Of a DNA stretch of 62,499 nucleotides, positions 27,050 to 35,933 are shown one piece after another. A program made the position numbers and the translations under genes. Each line of letters starts with the position of its first letter. The stretch's first letter is position 1. The notes below the pieces were generated by a model. The model did not search any database and was not told the origin of the DNA. It worked only from the letters and a program-made list of their open reading frames with translations. Origin of the DNA: JBOGVA01 sp050692195 (GTDB lineage: Bacteria > Actinomycetota > UBA4738); assembly GCA_050692195.1 (NCBI GenBank), contig JBOGVA010000001.1:1-62499 (forward strand). Reading direction: 5' to 3'.

Positions 27050-28270
27050 CTACCCCGAACCGTGACCGGCGGCCGCGAGGTAGACCTCGGGGAAGGCCGC
27101 ATACCAGGCTGCGGCGAGGGGCAAGTGCTCCAGCGGGCATTGGTCGTCCGCGGTGTGGGCGTGGATCTCGTTGGCGGGGCCGAAGCCGATCGTGGGGATG
27201 CCGAGCCGGCCCGCGCTCGATACCCCGTTGGTCGAGAAGACCCACCGGCCCACCTTCGGCGTGCGACCGAAGGCCCGCTCGGCTGCCTGGACGCCGGCGA
27301 GAACGGCCGGATCGTCGTCCGGGATGACCCAGGTGGGGAAGTACTTGTCGCTGGACAGCGTGATTCCGGTGTAGGCGGTTCCGTCGTAGTGAAGAAGTTC
27401 CACCGTGGCCTGGCCATCCTGAACGGCCGGGAGCGATTCGAGCTCCGCCCGGGCCGACTCCACCGATTCTCCGATTGTCAGTCGTCGGTCGAGGTAGATC
27501 GTGCAGCCGTCCGGAACCGCGTTGAGCGAAGGGGTCTGCGCTTCGATCTTGGAGAGCACCACGGTCCCCTTGCCGAGGAACGGATCGGTTGCCAAACGCT
27601 CGTTCAGCCTCTCGATCTGCTGGATGATCGGTTGCATCCGATAGATGGCGTTGATCCCCCGGTCGGGAGCCGAAGCGTGGGCGGCCCGCCCCCGCGTGTG
27701 GACGGCGAACTCGGCCCGTCCCCGGTGGCCGCGGTGCACATCCAGGTTGGTGGCCTCGCCGAGCACGACGACCTCGGTGCCGGGGATGTGGTTCATCAGC
27801 AGGTACTCCAGGGCGAGTCCGTCGCAGTCCTCTTCCTGGACCGTTCCCACCACGTGCAAGGTGAACCGCGACGCGTCCATGCCCAGTCGCTTGATCAACG
27901 CGGCACCGTGGACCATCGAGGAAGTGGCCGCCTTGTTGTCGGAGGCACCCCGCCCATAGAGCACGCCGTTCTCGATCCGAGGAGAGAACGGATCCGACCG
28001 CCACGACGAGAGATCCCCCACGTCGACCGTGTCGATGTGCGAGTCGAACACAATGTGCACCGGTCCGTCTCCGATGCGCCCCATCACGCTGCCGAACCCG
28101 TCCACCGTGACCTGGTCGTAGCCGAGCTCGGTCATCTCGCTGCCGATGCGCTCGACAACTCGGTTCTCCCGGCGAGACAGGCTTGGGATCGAGATGATGT
28201 CCGACAGGAATCGAGCCATATGGCCCTGGCTGCGGCGCGCCTCATCGAGGAGCCGCTCTCCTGCCCTCAC
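27050..28270 (-). CDS. ygeY: YgeY-type M20 family hydrolase
   Basis: A 406-residue zinc aminoacylase/deacylase fold protein. It has the metal motif DSHIDTVDVGD (~76-86), the second-shell acidic motif VQEEDCDGL, FLGKGTVVLS, STNGVSSAGRLGIP and IGFGP. VQEEDCDGL, FLGKGT and the TNGVS-G-R-GIP block match E. coli YgeY from memory. M20 enzymes cleave amide bonds, so this one should hydrolyse a ring-opened carbamoyl or amide intermediate. GTG 28270 follows GGAGGGAG by six bases. It is the first gene of the eleven-gene purine operon. Confidence 0.92.
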   Translation of the reverse strand: MRAGERLLDEARRSQGHMARFLSDIISIPSLSRRENRVVERIGSEMTELGYDQVTVDGFGSVMGRIGDGPVHIVFDSHIDTVDVGDLSSWRSDPFSPRIENGVLYGRGASDNKAATSSMVHGAALIKRLGMDASRFTLHVVGTVQEEDCDGLALEYLLMNHIPGTEVVVLGEATNLDVHRGHRGRAEFAVHTRGRAAHASAPDRGINAIYRMQPIIQQIERLNERLATDPFLGKGTVVLSKIEAQTPSLNAVPDGCTIYLDRRLTIGESVESARAELESLPAVQDGQATVELLHYDGTAYTGITLSSDKYFPTWVIPDDDPAVLAGVQAAERAFGRTPKVGRWVFSTNGVSSAGRLGIPTIGFGPANEIHAHTADDQCPLEHLPLAAAWYAAFPEVYLAAAGHGSG

Positions 28271-28380
28271 GTGGTCTCCCTCCAGACGGCTCTGGACGGC
28301 TCGTCAAGCTACTGTAAGCGATGCAACAACCCCAGGGGCTCCACCGGAGGGCCGGTGACGCGAAAGGAGCGTGATCGCTG
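28271..28380. promoter_or_regulatory. divergent upstream region of the purine operon
   Basis: This 110-bp gap separates the operon (leftward) from the zinc-knuckle gene (rightward) and must hold the operon promoter unless transcription starts inside a gene. Two copies of GACGGCTC (28285-28292 and 28295-28302) lie 10 bp apart, one helical turn, and a CCAGA-CGGC-TCTGG palindrome covers 28282-28295. These are candidate operator half-sites about 15 bases upstream of the ygeY start. No clear -35/-10 pair is visible. Confidence 0.4.
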
Positions 28381-28623
28381 GTGGCCGTCTGCGAGATGTG
28401 TGGGAACGACTACGACAAGTCCTTCGAGATCACCATGGCCGGCGAATCCCGGGCCCGCACGTTCGACAGCTTCGAGTGCGCGATCCACGCCGTCGCCCCC
28501 ACGTGTGGCCACTGTGGCTGCCGGATCGTCGGCCATGGCGTGGAGGCCGATGGATCGATCTTCTGTTGCGCCCACTGCTCCCGGGAGGTCGGGATCGAAG
28601 GCCTGAGGGATCGCCAGGGTTAG
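28381..28623 (+). CDS. small cysteine-rich zinc-knuckle protein
   Basis: An 80-residue protein (GTG start, AAAGGAG upstream) with Cys pairs CEMCGN (4, 7), a single Cys in FECAIHA, CGHCGC in the middle and CCAHC near the end. The pattern suggests two structural zinc sites. Such small proteins are often stress-related or metallothionein-like in actinobacteria and cyanobacteria. I cannot assign a precise function. It is divergent from the purine operon and need not be connected to it. Confidence 0.7.
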   Translation: MAVCEMCGNDYDKSFEITMAGESRARTFDSFECAIHAVAPTCGHCGCRIVGHGVEADGSIFCCAHCSREVGIEGLRDRQG

Positions 28624-28647
28624 GCGGCCCGGCGAGAGCCCAGCTCC

Positions 28648-28994
28648 TCAGGCGGATCGGCGCCCGCTCTTGCGATCCACCGCTCGACGAAGCTCGGCCT
28701 TGTTCATCGTCGAGCGCCCCCTGACGTTGAGGTCCCTGGCTTCCTCGTAGAGCTGGTCCCGGGTTCGGCCTCCGGGCCCTTCGTGAGAGCGGAGCCCGCC
28801 GCGGCGGCCCGACGAGATGTCCGTGCGCGACAGGCGCGAGCTCTGCCTTGCCTCTCCCGAGCGCGCTCGCTCCTTGTTCACGGTCCGCGCAGCGATCTCT
28901 TCGGCCGTCTCCTCGCTCCGCCCCGCTGCTTCAGTCCTTGCTTGATGTGCTTGTACTGGCGCTCCCGCTTCGCGCTCCAAGCTCTCTGCGGCAT
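28648..28994 (-). pseudogene. SAP/Rho-N-like basic DNA-binding small protein, single-base frameshift
   Basis: The 5' part (MPQRAWSAKRERQYKHIK..., ATG 28994 with an ideal AAAGGAGG four bases upstream) and the 3' part (RSEETAEEIAARTVNKERA... RTRDQLYEEARDLNVRGRSTMNKAEL) belong to one known small-protein family, usually labelled plasmid stabilization or Rho-N domain protein. They sit in different frames here. The switch falls in the CAGCGGGGCGGAGC run near 28915-28922: restoring one G gives an intact ~115-residue protein. The rest of the sequence is undamaged, so this is either a very recent mutation or an assembly/sequencing error in a G run. The C-terminal SAP-like motif suggests nucleic-acid binding. 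Confidence 0.75.
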
Positions 28995-29107
28995 CTCGCC
29001 TCCTTTCGGTGGTCTTTCTTGGTGATTCCCCGGGTTTCCCCTGTCAAACGGAGGCCGTTTGGCGAAGCTTGCCTTGGGGTACCAGCCGGACCGAGGAGGC
29101 GATCCAA

Positions 29108-29689
29108 TTGACTGCCGGCCACGATCCATCTGGTGCCGAACGCAGTTCCACGCCTCTCACGTACGCCCGCCACAACGTCGTGGCGGTGTACCGGGACCTG
29201 GAGGCAGCGGAGGCGGCCGCCCGTGAGCTGCGGGACCAGGGCCTCTCCAACGAGAAGATCTCGCTCCGGAGCCGGTCCCCAACCGACGATCCGGACGTGC
29301 GACGGGTGGAGCCCGCCTCGGAGGCAACGACCCGGCGCCGAGATGCCGCGGTCGCCGGGAGCGTGTTCAAGAAGATAGCCGTGTTATCGGCAGCAGGGGC
29401 CGTGATCGGCGGTGGGCTCGGCTTTGCGATCGCCCTCCTGTTTGGATCTTCGGCCCTCATCACGTGGATCGCCGGGGTGGTCGGAGCCGTCACCGGATCG
29501 GTGATCGGTGGCGTCTGGGGCGGGATCTTCGGCTCGATGGGCGAGGCTCAGCATGAGAAGGGCGTGGCGGTGGGTGTCCACTCCGATGCCAGGGATGAAG
29601 TGGAGAATGCGGCCACGATCCTCAGACGGCGGGGGCCGGTACGGATCGACTATTACGACACGGAAGGCCGCCCGGTACGCCGAGCCTGA
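29108..29689 (+). CDS. general-stress-protein-17M-like membrane protein
   Basis: A 193-residue protein. Residues ~17-60 match the YflT/GsiB-type 'heat-induced stress protein' fold opening (VVAVYRDLEAAEAAARELRDQGLSNEKISL). Two Gly-rich helices (~92-115 and ~120-145, with the GAVIGGGLGFAI and GSVIGGVWGGIFG type of Gly zipper) follow, then a short beta-rich tail (VRIDYYDTEGRPVRRA). I chose TTG 29108, nine bases after GAGGAGG; the frame is open further upstream to 29009 but overlaps the promoter of the gene before. Function unknown, likely envelope stress. Confidence 0.7.
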   Translation: MTAGHDPSGAERSSTPLTYARHNVVAVYRDLEAAEAAARELRDQGLSNEKISLRSRSPTDDPDVRRVEPASEATTRRRDAAVAGSVFKKIAVLSAAGAVIGGGLGFAIALLFGSSALITWIAGVVGAVTGSVIGGVWGGIFGSMGEAQHEKGVAVGVHSDARDEVENAATILRRRGPVRIDYYDTEGRPVRRA

Positions 29690-29758
29690 GGCTCCAGGCG
29701 TAGGCGGGCCCAGGCCCAACCTCAGTTGGACCAACCAGGCCGACGATAGAGTCGATGG

Positions 29759-31231
29759 GTGGCTTCTCTCTCCTCGATGCGGAGACGATTTGGCCTCATC
29801 GCCTTCCCCGTGCTGGTAGGCGTCCTGGGGGCCTGGCTCGGGATGTTCGCGTGGAGCCGGACCACGGTCTCATTGGGGCCGTTCCGGGTGCAGCTCTCCT
29901 CCGGATTCGGCCGAGGGGTCACGGACATCAGGCTCCCTCCGCTTGGCCGGCTCACCGCCGATACGCACCTGTCACCCCTCCGCTTCACGGTCGCTCTCCA
30001 GGACGTGCAGGTCCAGGAGCTGGCCGACAGGGTCACCGCGAGGGGAATCGATCTGCTCGTCGAGGAGGTCCAGTCCGACGCGCTGAACGAGGTGGCCCCC
30101 TTCGCGCTGCGCACGCTGGGCGTCGCCCTTGCCGGGGCCCTGATCCTCGCCGTGCTCGTCTTCCGGACGAACTGGCGATCCGTCGGGATCGCCGCGCTGG
30201 CCTCACTGGTTGCGGTCGGTGGCGCCGAGACGGCGGCCTGGCGCACCTACCGACCAGGGAAGTTCCTGAGCCCCACGTTCTCCGGCTCGCTGTCGCTGGC
30301 CCCCGAGCTGATAGGACCGGCAGAGACGGCGCTGGACAGGATCGATCAGGTCCGAGCCGAGCTGAGGCGCGTGCTGGCCGGCGCCACGCGGGTCTACACC
30401 TCGATACAGACGGGTCCGCTGGGCCTGGGGGACCAGATCCGCGTGCTGCACATCTCGGACCTGCACCTATCGCCCTTGGGGATCTCCTTCGCCAGGGAGG
30501 TGGCGGACGCGTTCGACGTCGAGTTCGTCGTGGACACCGGAGACCTGACGTCTTTCGGGACTCCGGCGGAGGCGTTGGTCCTGGCAGGGATCGCCGGCTT
30601 CGGACGGCCGTACCTGTACGTGAGGGGGAATCACGATTCGCCGGATCTCGAGGATGCTATGAGAAGGATCCCCGGTGCTGTCGTCCTCGATGGGACCACG
30701 CACGACGTGGCCGGCCTGACCGTCTACGGGCGCGCCCACCCGGTGTTCACGCCCGACAAGCTCGCCGCCCTGGCTGACGAGGAGATCGCCGCCCGGCTGG
30801 CCATCGAGGGAGAGCGCATGGCCGCAGAACTGCCATCCAGCGATCCACCCGCCATCGTGGCCGTGCACGACGACCGGATGGCATTGCCCGCCGCGGGCCT
30901 CGTTCCACTGGTCATCTCCGGGCATTTCCACCAGCCGTCGGCGACGGTCGTGAACGGCACGCTGTTCCTGCGGGTCGGTTCCACTGGAGGCGCAGGAGCC
31001 AACGTCTTCACCCAGGAGGGAGGTGTTCCTCTCTCGGCCGAGGTGCTGTATTTCGATCGGGCCGACCTCACCCTGGTCGCCTACGACCTGATCGAGCAGT
31101 CCCCGGAGTCGGGAAGCCTGGTGGTGGACCGGCACCTGATCTCGGAGGAGTTCGGCTCCCTTACGCCCACACCGAGCCCGGCGTCCCCGGCTCCCTCGCC
31201 CACGCCCACCGGGCCCCCGACGGCCCCCTGA
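29759..31231 (+). CDS. membrane-anchored metallophosphoesterase
   Basis: A 490-residue protein. It has a helix at ~13-33, then an extracytoplasmic stretch, then two helices (~118-137, ~143-162). Then comes a calcineurin-like phosphoesterase domain with HISDLHLSP (~235), DTGDLTSFG, RGNHDSPD, an AVHDDR segment and SGHFHQP. All metal ligands of the family are present. The last 22 residues are a Pro/Thr/Ser linker (PTPSPASPAPSPTP), as in cell-wall proteins. GTG 29759 is the listed start; an ATG six codons later is also possible. It may cleave a lipid-linked phosphate or pyrophosphate at the membrane. Confidence 0.85.
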   Translation: MASLSSMRRRFGLIAFPVLVGVLGAWLGMFAWSRTTVSLGPFRVQLSSGFGRGVTDIRLPPLGRLTADTHLSPLRFTVALQDVQVQELADRVTARGIDLLVEEVQSDALNEVAPFALRTLGVALAGALILAVLVFRTNWRSVGIAALASLVAVGGAETAAWRTYRPGKFLSPTFSGSLSLAPELIGPAETALDRIDQVRAELRRVLAGATRVYTSIQTGPLGLGDQIRVLHISDLHLSPLGISFAREVADAFDVEFVVDTGDLTSFGTPAEALVLAGIAGFGRPYLYVRGNHDSPDLEDAMRRIPGAVVLDGTTHDVAGLTVYGRAHPVFTPDKLAALADEEIAARLAIEGERMAAELPSSDPPAIVAVHDDRMALPAAGLVPLVISGHFHQPSATVVNGTLFLRVGSTGGAGANVFTQEGGVPLSAEVLYFDRADLTLVAYDLIEQSPESGSLVVDRHLISEEFGSLTPTPSPASPAPSPTPTGPPTAP

Positions 31232-31345
31232 TCGCCTTCCTGCTAGCGGATGGACCGGCTGTGCCCGCCCACAGCGATTTGCAAAGCAAGACGAGGCGAT
31301 ATAGGAAGTGAGGCGGCGCCCCTTTAGTCGCGGGGCCCAGAGCCT

Positions 31346-32566
31346 ATGGCCGAGATCGTCCTAGAGGGCGTCTCCAAGATCTATCCGGACGGCACAGAAG
31401 CCGTCTCTTCTCTCGACCTGGGCATCTCGGACGGCGAGTTCATGGTCCTGGTCGGCCCGTCCGGCTGCGGCAAGACCACCGCGCTTCGCATGGTGGCCGG
31501 ACTCGAGGAGATCTCCAGGGGGACGATTCGCATCGGTGACCGGGTGGTGAACGACCTCTCGGCCAAGGATCGCGACGTGGCGATGGTCTTCCAGAACTAC
31601 GCGCTCTATCCGCACATGACGGTCTACGACAACATGGCCTTCGGCTTGAAGCTCAGGAAGATGGACAAGCGAGAGATCGACCGCCGAGTGAAGGATGCCG
31701 GCCGGATGCTGGGCCTGGAGGACTTCCTCGACAAGAAGCCGAGGAACCTGTCCGGGGGCCAGAGGCAGCGCGTGGCCATGGGACGGGCGATCGTCCGAGA
31801 GCCCCGGGCCTACCTGATGGACGAGCCGCTCTCCAACCTCGACGCCAAGCTGCGGGTTCAGATGCGGGCGGAGATCGCCAAGCTCCAGCGTGACCTGGGG
31901 GTCACGACCATCTATGTGACCCACGACCAGACCGAGGCCATGACCATGGGCGACCGCGTCGCCGTCATCAAGAAGGGTCTGCTCCAGCAAGCGGACTCCC
32001 CCCAGTCCTTGTACGACAACCCGGTCAACCTGTTCGTGGCCGGATTCATCGGCTCTCCTGCCATGAACATGGTGGAGGCCCAGCTCATCCGGCCGGACGG
32101 CGGGCTGTTCGTCGAGTTCGGCGAGGTTCGGCTCCGGGTGGACGACAGGGCGATGTCTCGGCGGCCCGGCCTGGCGAGGTACGAGGGGAAGAAGGTGGTG
32201 GCCGGGATCCGTCCCGAGGACATCGAGGACGCATCCCTGGTGCCGGATGCGCCGCGGGATCGTCGCATCTCGGCCGAGGTCGATCTCACCGAGGCGCTGG
32301 GCTCACAGGTGCTCGCCCACTTCACCGTCACCGCGCCGATCGTCCTGACCGAGGACACGAAAGAGCTGGCCGTGGACGTCGGGACGGAGGCGCTGGAGGA
32401 TCTCGAAGAACGGGCCAGGGAAGCCAAGTCCATCTTCGTGGCGCAGCTCAATCCGAGGACCCGTGTCAAGCCGGGTCAGCGCGTGGAGCTGTTCGTGGAC
32501 ACGAGCCGGATGCACTTCTTCGATCTGGAGACCGGGCTTGGCATCTACGGAGACAGCCAAGGATGA
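31346..32566 (+). CDS. sugar ABC importer, ATP-binding subunit (MsmX/UgpC type)
   Basis: A 406-residue ATPase. It has Walker A GPSGCGKTTALR (~38-49), Q-loop FQNYALYPHMT, signature NLSGGQRQRVAMG, Walker B AYLMDEPLSNLDA and the switch HDQTEAMT. The C-terminal regulatory OB-fold (TOBE) domain of MalK/UgpC type is present from ~240. It is first in an operon with a lipoprotein binding protein and two permeases, so it energises uptake of a sugar or sugar-phosphate ester. Subunits of this branch are often shared among several importers. Confidence 0.93.
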   Translation: MAEIVLEGVSKIYPDGTEAVSSLDLGISDGEFMVLVGPSGCGKTTALRMVAGLEEISRGTIRIGDRVVNDLSAKDRDVAMVFQNYALYPHMTVYDNMAFGLKLRKMDKREIDRRVKDAGRMLGLEDFLDKKPRNLSGGQRQRVAMGRAIVREPRAYLMDEPLSNLDAKLRVQMRAEIAKLQRDLGVTTIYVTHDQTEAMTMGDRVAVIKKGLLQQADSPQSLYDNPVNLFVAGFIGSPAMNMVEAQLIRPDGGLFVEFGEVRLRVDDRAMSRRPGLARYEGKKVVAGIRPEDIEDASLVPDAPRDRRISAEVDLTEALGSQVLAHFTVTAPIVLTEDTKELAVDVGTEALEDLEERAREAKSIFVAQLNPRTRVKPGQRVELFVDTSRMHFFDLETGLGIYGDSQG

Positions 32567-32639
32567 GGGTGGGCCGGGTGTGGAAGATGCAGAAGGAGAG
32601 TACTGGCAACGGTGTCATGAGAAGGAGGTGCGTCCGAGA

Positions 32640-33932
32640 ATGATGAGCACATATCGAAAGCTCCTGACCGCGCTGGCCGCCATTGCCCTCGTGGCAGCGG
32701 CCTGCGGGGACGACACAACGGACACCGCGTCGCCGGGCGCCCCGGGCGAGCTCGGCGGGACGGTGAGCGTGATCGGGACCTGGGGCGGCGCGGAGCAAGA
32801 GTCCTTCCTGGCCATGGTGGCCCCATGGGAGGAGCGCACCGGCGTCACGGTGGAGTACACGGGTACGCGCGACATCAACGCGGTGCTGACAACCGGCGTG
32901 GCCGCGGGTATCCTGCCCGACCTTGCCGGCCTGCCGGGGCCGGGCCAGATGGCCGAGTTCGCCGCGGCGGGGGCGTTGGTCGACCTGGGCACGGTGCTGG
33001 ACGTCGAGACGTACACGGCCGAGACCTCGACCGCGCTGGTCGACCTGGGGATGGTCGACGACAAGATCTACGGGATTTTCATCAAGAGCGCGGTCAAGGG
33101 ACTCATCTGGTACAACCCCAACTTCTACACGGCCGGGCAACCGTCGAGCTACGACGACATGCTGGCGAAGGCCGACAGCGCCGCGAGCGGAGACGCCAGG
33201 CCGTGGTGCGTCGCCCTCGAGTCGGGTGCGGCGTCGGGTTGGCCGGGCACCGACTGGATCGAGGACATCCTCCTTCGCCAGGCGGGCCCTGATGTATACG
33301 ACGGCTGGGTGAACGGCCAGGTCAAGTGGACGTCCCCGGAGGTCCGCCAGGCCTTCGAGGCGTTCGGGCAGGTCGTTTCAGAAGAGAACGTCTACGGCGG
33401 CCCCAACACGGTCCTGACCACCGCCTTCGGTGACGGCGGGAACCCACTCTTCACCGATCCTCCCGGCTGTGTGTTCCATCACCAGGCCAGCTTCATCACC
33501 GATTTCTTCGTGAACCAGGGAGGCGCCCAGGAAGGCGACTTCGACTTCTTCCCGTTCCCCGACATCAACCCTCAGTTCGCGGGCGCCGCGACCGGGGCGG
33601 GGGACCTGTTCGGCATGTTCAACAACACACCCCAGGCCCGCTCCTTGATTCAGTACCTGGTGACCGCCGAGGCCCAATCGATCTGGGTGGATCGGGGCGG
33701 AGCATTGTCCGCCAACAGAGGGGTTACGAACTACCCGGATGAGATCTCGCAGCGGTCCGCGGAGATCCTGGTGAATGCTCAGGTCTTTCGGTTCGACGGC
33801 TCGGACCTGATGCCCGAGGCCATGAACAACGCCTTCTGGAAGGCGATACTCGACTTCACCAGGGACCCGTCGAGCCTCGATTCGATCCTCCAGACGCTCG
33901 ATGACGTCCAAACAACCGCCTATGAGGCGTAG
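32640..33932 (+). CDS. sugar ABC importer, lipoprotein substrate-binding subunit
   Basis: A 430-residue protein. The signal peptide ends in a lipobox (VAAAC, Cys ~22 counting from ATG 32640), so it is a membrane-anchored lipoprotein. The mature part begins GDDTTDTAS... and continues as a family-1 solute-binding protein (SVIGTWGGAEQESFLAMVAPWEE, FGMFNNTPQARSLIQYL). The hydrophobic and Trp-rich cleft is typical of sugar binding. ATG 32640 and ATG 32643 both work; AAGGAGG lies about 12 bases before. Alpha-glucoside-like ligands are a guess. Confidence 0.9.
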   Translation: MMSTYRKLLTALAAIALVAAACGDDTTDTASPGAPGELGGTVSVIGTWGGAEQESFLAMVAPWEERTGVTVEYTGTRDINAVLTTGVAAGILPDLAGLPGPGQMAEFAAAGALVDLGTVLDVETYTAETSTALVDLGMVDDKIYGIFIKSAVKGLIWYNPNFYTAGQPSSYDDMLAKADSAASGDARPWCVALESGAASGWPGTDWIEDILLRQAGPDVYDGWVNGQVKWTSPEVRQAFEAFGQVVSEENVYGGPNTVLTTAFGDGGNPLFTDPPGCVFHHQASFITDFFVNQGGAQEGDFDFFPFPDINPQFAGAATGAGDLFGMFNNTPQARSLIQYLVTAEAQSIWVDRGGALSANRGVTNYPDEISQRSAEILVNAQVFRFDGSDLMPEAMNNAFWKAILDFTRDPSSLDSILQTLDDVQTTAYEA

Positions 33933-33992
33933 GTACGCTGGGCTGGAGGTGGGACTCCTGGAGCCCCGCCTCCAGTTGCCGGGAGGAAGTGC

Positions 33993-34964
33993 GTGAGTTC
34001 GCGCCTTCTCACGGCGATCATCGTGGTCGTCGGCGTGCCGGCCGTGCTCGTGGGGTACATCGTGGGCACCGAGCAGGCGCTGCGCCTGGTGCCGGGGCGA
34101 TGGCAACGCCGCATCCGCCCGTGGCTCTGGATCTTGCCTGCGCTCGCGTTTCTCTTCGTCTTCCTGGTCTATCCGGCGATCAACACCGTCAACCTGAGCT
34201 TCAAGGACCGGTTCACGCGGAGCTACGTCGGGCTCGACAACTACAGGTACTTCTTCACCAGTCCGGGCACGCTCGGGTCGCTCAGGAACAACGGCCTCTG
34301 GCTGGTCTTCCTGACCGCCTTCGCCGTCGGCTTCGGCCTGCTGATCGCGGTGGTCGTCGATCGCGTCCGGTACGAGGCGAAGGCGAAAGCTGTCTTCTTC
34401 CTGCCGCTCGCCGTCAGCTTCGTCGCCGCTGCCGTCATCTGGAGGTTCATGTACGACTACCGGCCGCCTGGGGCCGTGCAGACGGGTACCCTCAACGCGG
34501 TCGTCACGGCGGCCGGTGGCGACCCCGTCCCCTGGCTGATCGAGAGACCGATCAACAACCTCGCCCTCATCCTGGTCGCGGTCTGGATGTGGACCGGTTT
34601 CTGCATGGTGATCATTTCGGCGGGGCTCAAGCGCATCGACACCGAGCTCTTGGAGGCCGGCCGGGTCGATGGCGCGAACGAGTGGCAGGTCTTCCGGAAG
34701 ATCATCCTGCCTCTTCTGAGGCCCACCATCGCCGTGGTCTCCACCACCATGATCATCGTGGCCCTGAAGGCGTTCGACATCGTGTACGTGATGACCAACG
34801 GGGCCCACGACACCAACGTCATCGCCAATCAGATGTACCAGGAGATGTTCAACTTCGGTCAATTCGGTCGGGCCAGCGCGGTCGCGGTCGTCCTGCTCTT
34901 GGCGATCATCCCGGTGATGGTCTTCAACGTCCGGCGTTTCCGGGAGCAGGAGGCGATCCGATGA
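33993..34964 (+). CDS. sugar ABC importer, permease subunit 1 (MalF type)
   Basis: A 323-residue membrane protein starting at GTG 33993 after GGGAGGAAG. About seven helices; the coupling motif EAGRVDGANEWQVFRKIILP (~224-243) is the EAA-x3-G loop that contacts the ATPase. An extra N-terminal helix pair precedes the transport core. Its stop overlaps the start of permease 2 by four bases (ATGA). Confidence 0.92.
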   Translation: MSSRLLTAIIVVVGVPAVLVGYIVGTEQALRLVPGRWQRRIRPWLWILPALAFLFVFLVYPAINTVNLSFKDRFTRSYVGLDNYRYFFTSPGTLGSLRNNGLWLVFLTAFAVGFGLLIAVVVDRVRYEAKAKAVFFLPLAVSFVAAAVIWRFMYDYRPPGAVQTGTLNAVVTAAGGDPVPWLIERPINNLALILVAVWMWTGFCMVIISAGLKRIDTELLEAGRVDGANEWQVFRKIILPLLRPTIAVVSTTMIIVALKAFDIVYVMTNGAHDTNVIANQMYQEMFNFGQFGRASAVAVVLLLAIIPVMVFNVRRFREQEAIR

Positions 34965-35851
34965 CGGTGGCGGCAGAGCGGATGGACCGCCAGCGCATGC
35001 TGACCGAGCGACGCTGGCGCCGGATCGGTCGACTCCCCATCCACACCGTCATCGCCGGCCTGATGATCGTGTGGCTCGTTCCGACCATCGGGCTCTTGAT
35101 CAACTCGTTCCGCCCATCCGACGAGGTCACCCGCACCGGGTGGTGGACCGCGCTCGCTCCTCCCTACGAGTTCACCTTCGCCAACTACCAGCACGTCCTC
35201 GAGCAGCAGGGCCTGGGCGACGCCTTCGTCAACAGCCTCTTCATCACCATCCCCGCCACGATCATCCCGATGGCCGTGGCGGCGTTCGCCGCCTATGCCT
35301 TCGCGTGGATGAACTTCCCCTTCAAGAACGTCCTGTTCGTGATCGTCGTTGGACTGCTGGTGGTCCCGCTCCAGATGACGCTGATCCCCATCTTGCGGCT
35401 GTTCGCCCAGACCGGCATCGCGGGCACGTTCCTAGCCGTGTGGCTCGCCCACACCGGCTACGGGTTGCCGTTCGCCGTCTACCTGCTCCGGAACTACATG
35501 GGCGGACTGCCGCGGGAGGTGTTCGAGTCGGCGGCGATCGACGGCGCGACTCCCGTCACGTCGTTCTTCCGGCTGGCTCTCCCCATGAGCGCACCGGTGC
35601 TCGCCTCACTGGCGATCTTTCAGTTCCTTTTCGTCTGGAACGATCTGCTCGTGGCGCTGATCTACATCGGCCCGAACCGCGCGAACCAGCCACTCACGGT
35701 CGTCGTGGCCAACCTGGTGAACTCGCTGGGGGGCGAGTGGCAGTTCCTGACCGCCGCCGCCTTCATCACCATGGCCTTGCCGATGGTGGTCTTTCTCGCC
35801 CTCCAGCGTCACTTCGTGCGGGGCATCGTGGGCGGTGCCGTGAAGGGCTGA
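34961..35851 (+). CDS. sugar ABC importer, permease subunit 2 (MalG type)
   Basis: A 296-residue protein with six helices and the EAA loop ESAAIDGATPVTSFFRLALP (~189-208). The C-terminus RHFVRGIVGGAVKG is the classic end of the MalG-type carbohydrate permeases. ATG 34961 overlaps the stop of permease 1 and sets the start. Together with the three genes before it this completes a binding-protein-dependent importer of five polypeptide domains. Confidence 0.93.
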   Translation: MTVAAERMDRQRMLTERRWRRIGRLPIHTVIAGLMIVWLVPTIGLLINSFRPSDEVTRTGWWTALAPPYEFTFANYQHVLEQQGLGDAFVNSLFITIPATIIPMAVAAFAAYAFAWMNFPFKNVLFVIVVGLLVVPLQMTLIPILRLFAQTGIAGTFLAVWLAHTGYGLPFAVYLLRNYMGGLPREVFESAAIDGATPVTSFFRLALPMSAPVLASLAIFQFLFVWNDLLVALIYIGPNRANQPLTVVVANLVNSLGGEWQFLTAAAFITMALPMVVFLALQRHFVRGIVGGAVKG

Positions 35852-35866
35852 ACCTCCCGGGGACCC

Positions 35867-35890
35867 AAGGCCGCTTCGCGGACTGGCCTT
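35867..35890 (+). terminator. weak hairpin after the sugar importer operon
   Basis: AAGGCC (35867-35872) pairs with GGCCTT (35885-35890) around a 12-base loop, 16 bases after the last importer gene. There is no U-run, so termination is uncertain. Confidence 0.3.
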
Positions 35891-35933
35891 GTACTGGTAA
35901 ATGGGGGAAAATGGCGTTTCAAGGAGGCCATCG

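Noticed and set aside
31232..31345. Possible tRNA or small RNA between the phosphoesterase and the sugar importer
   Set aside because: No cloverleaf, no CCA end and no conserved T-loop sequence could be found.
33378..34862. A 494-codon minus-strand frame opposite the sugar permease
   Set aside because: Composition is Asp/His/Arg-rich and repetitive, as expected for antisense of a high-GC membrane-protein gene.
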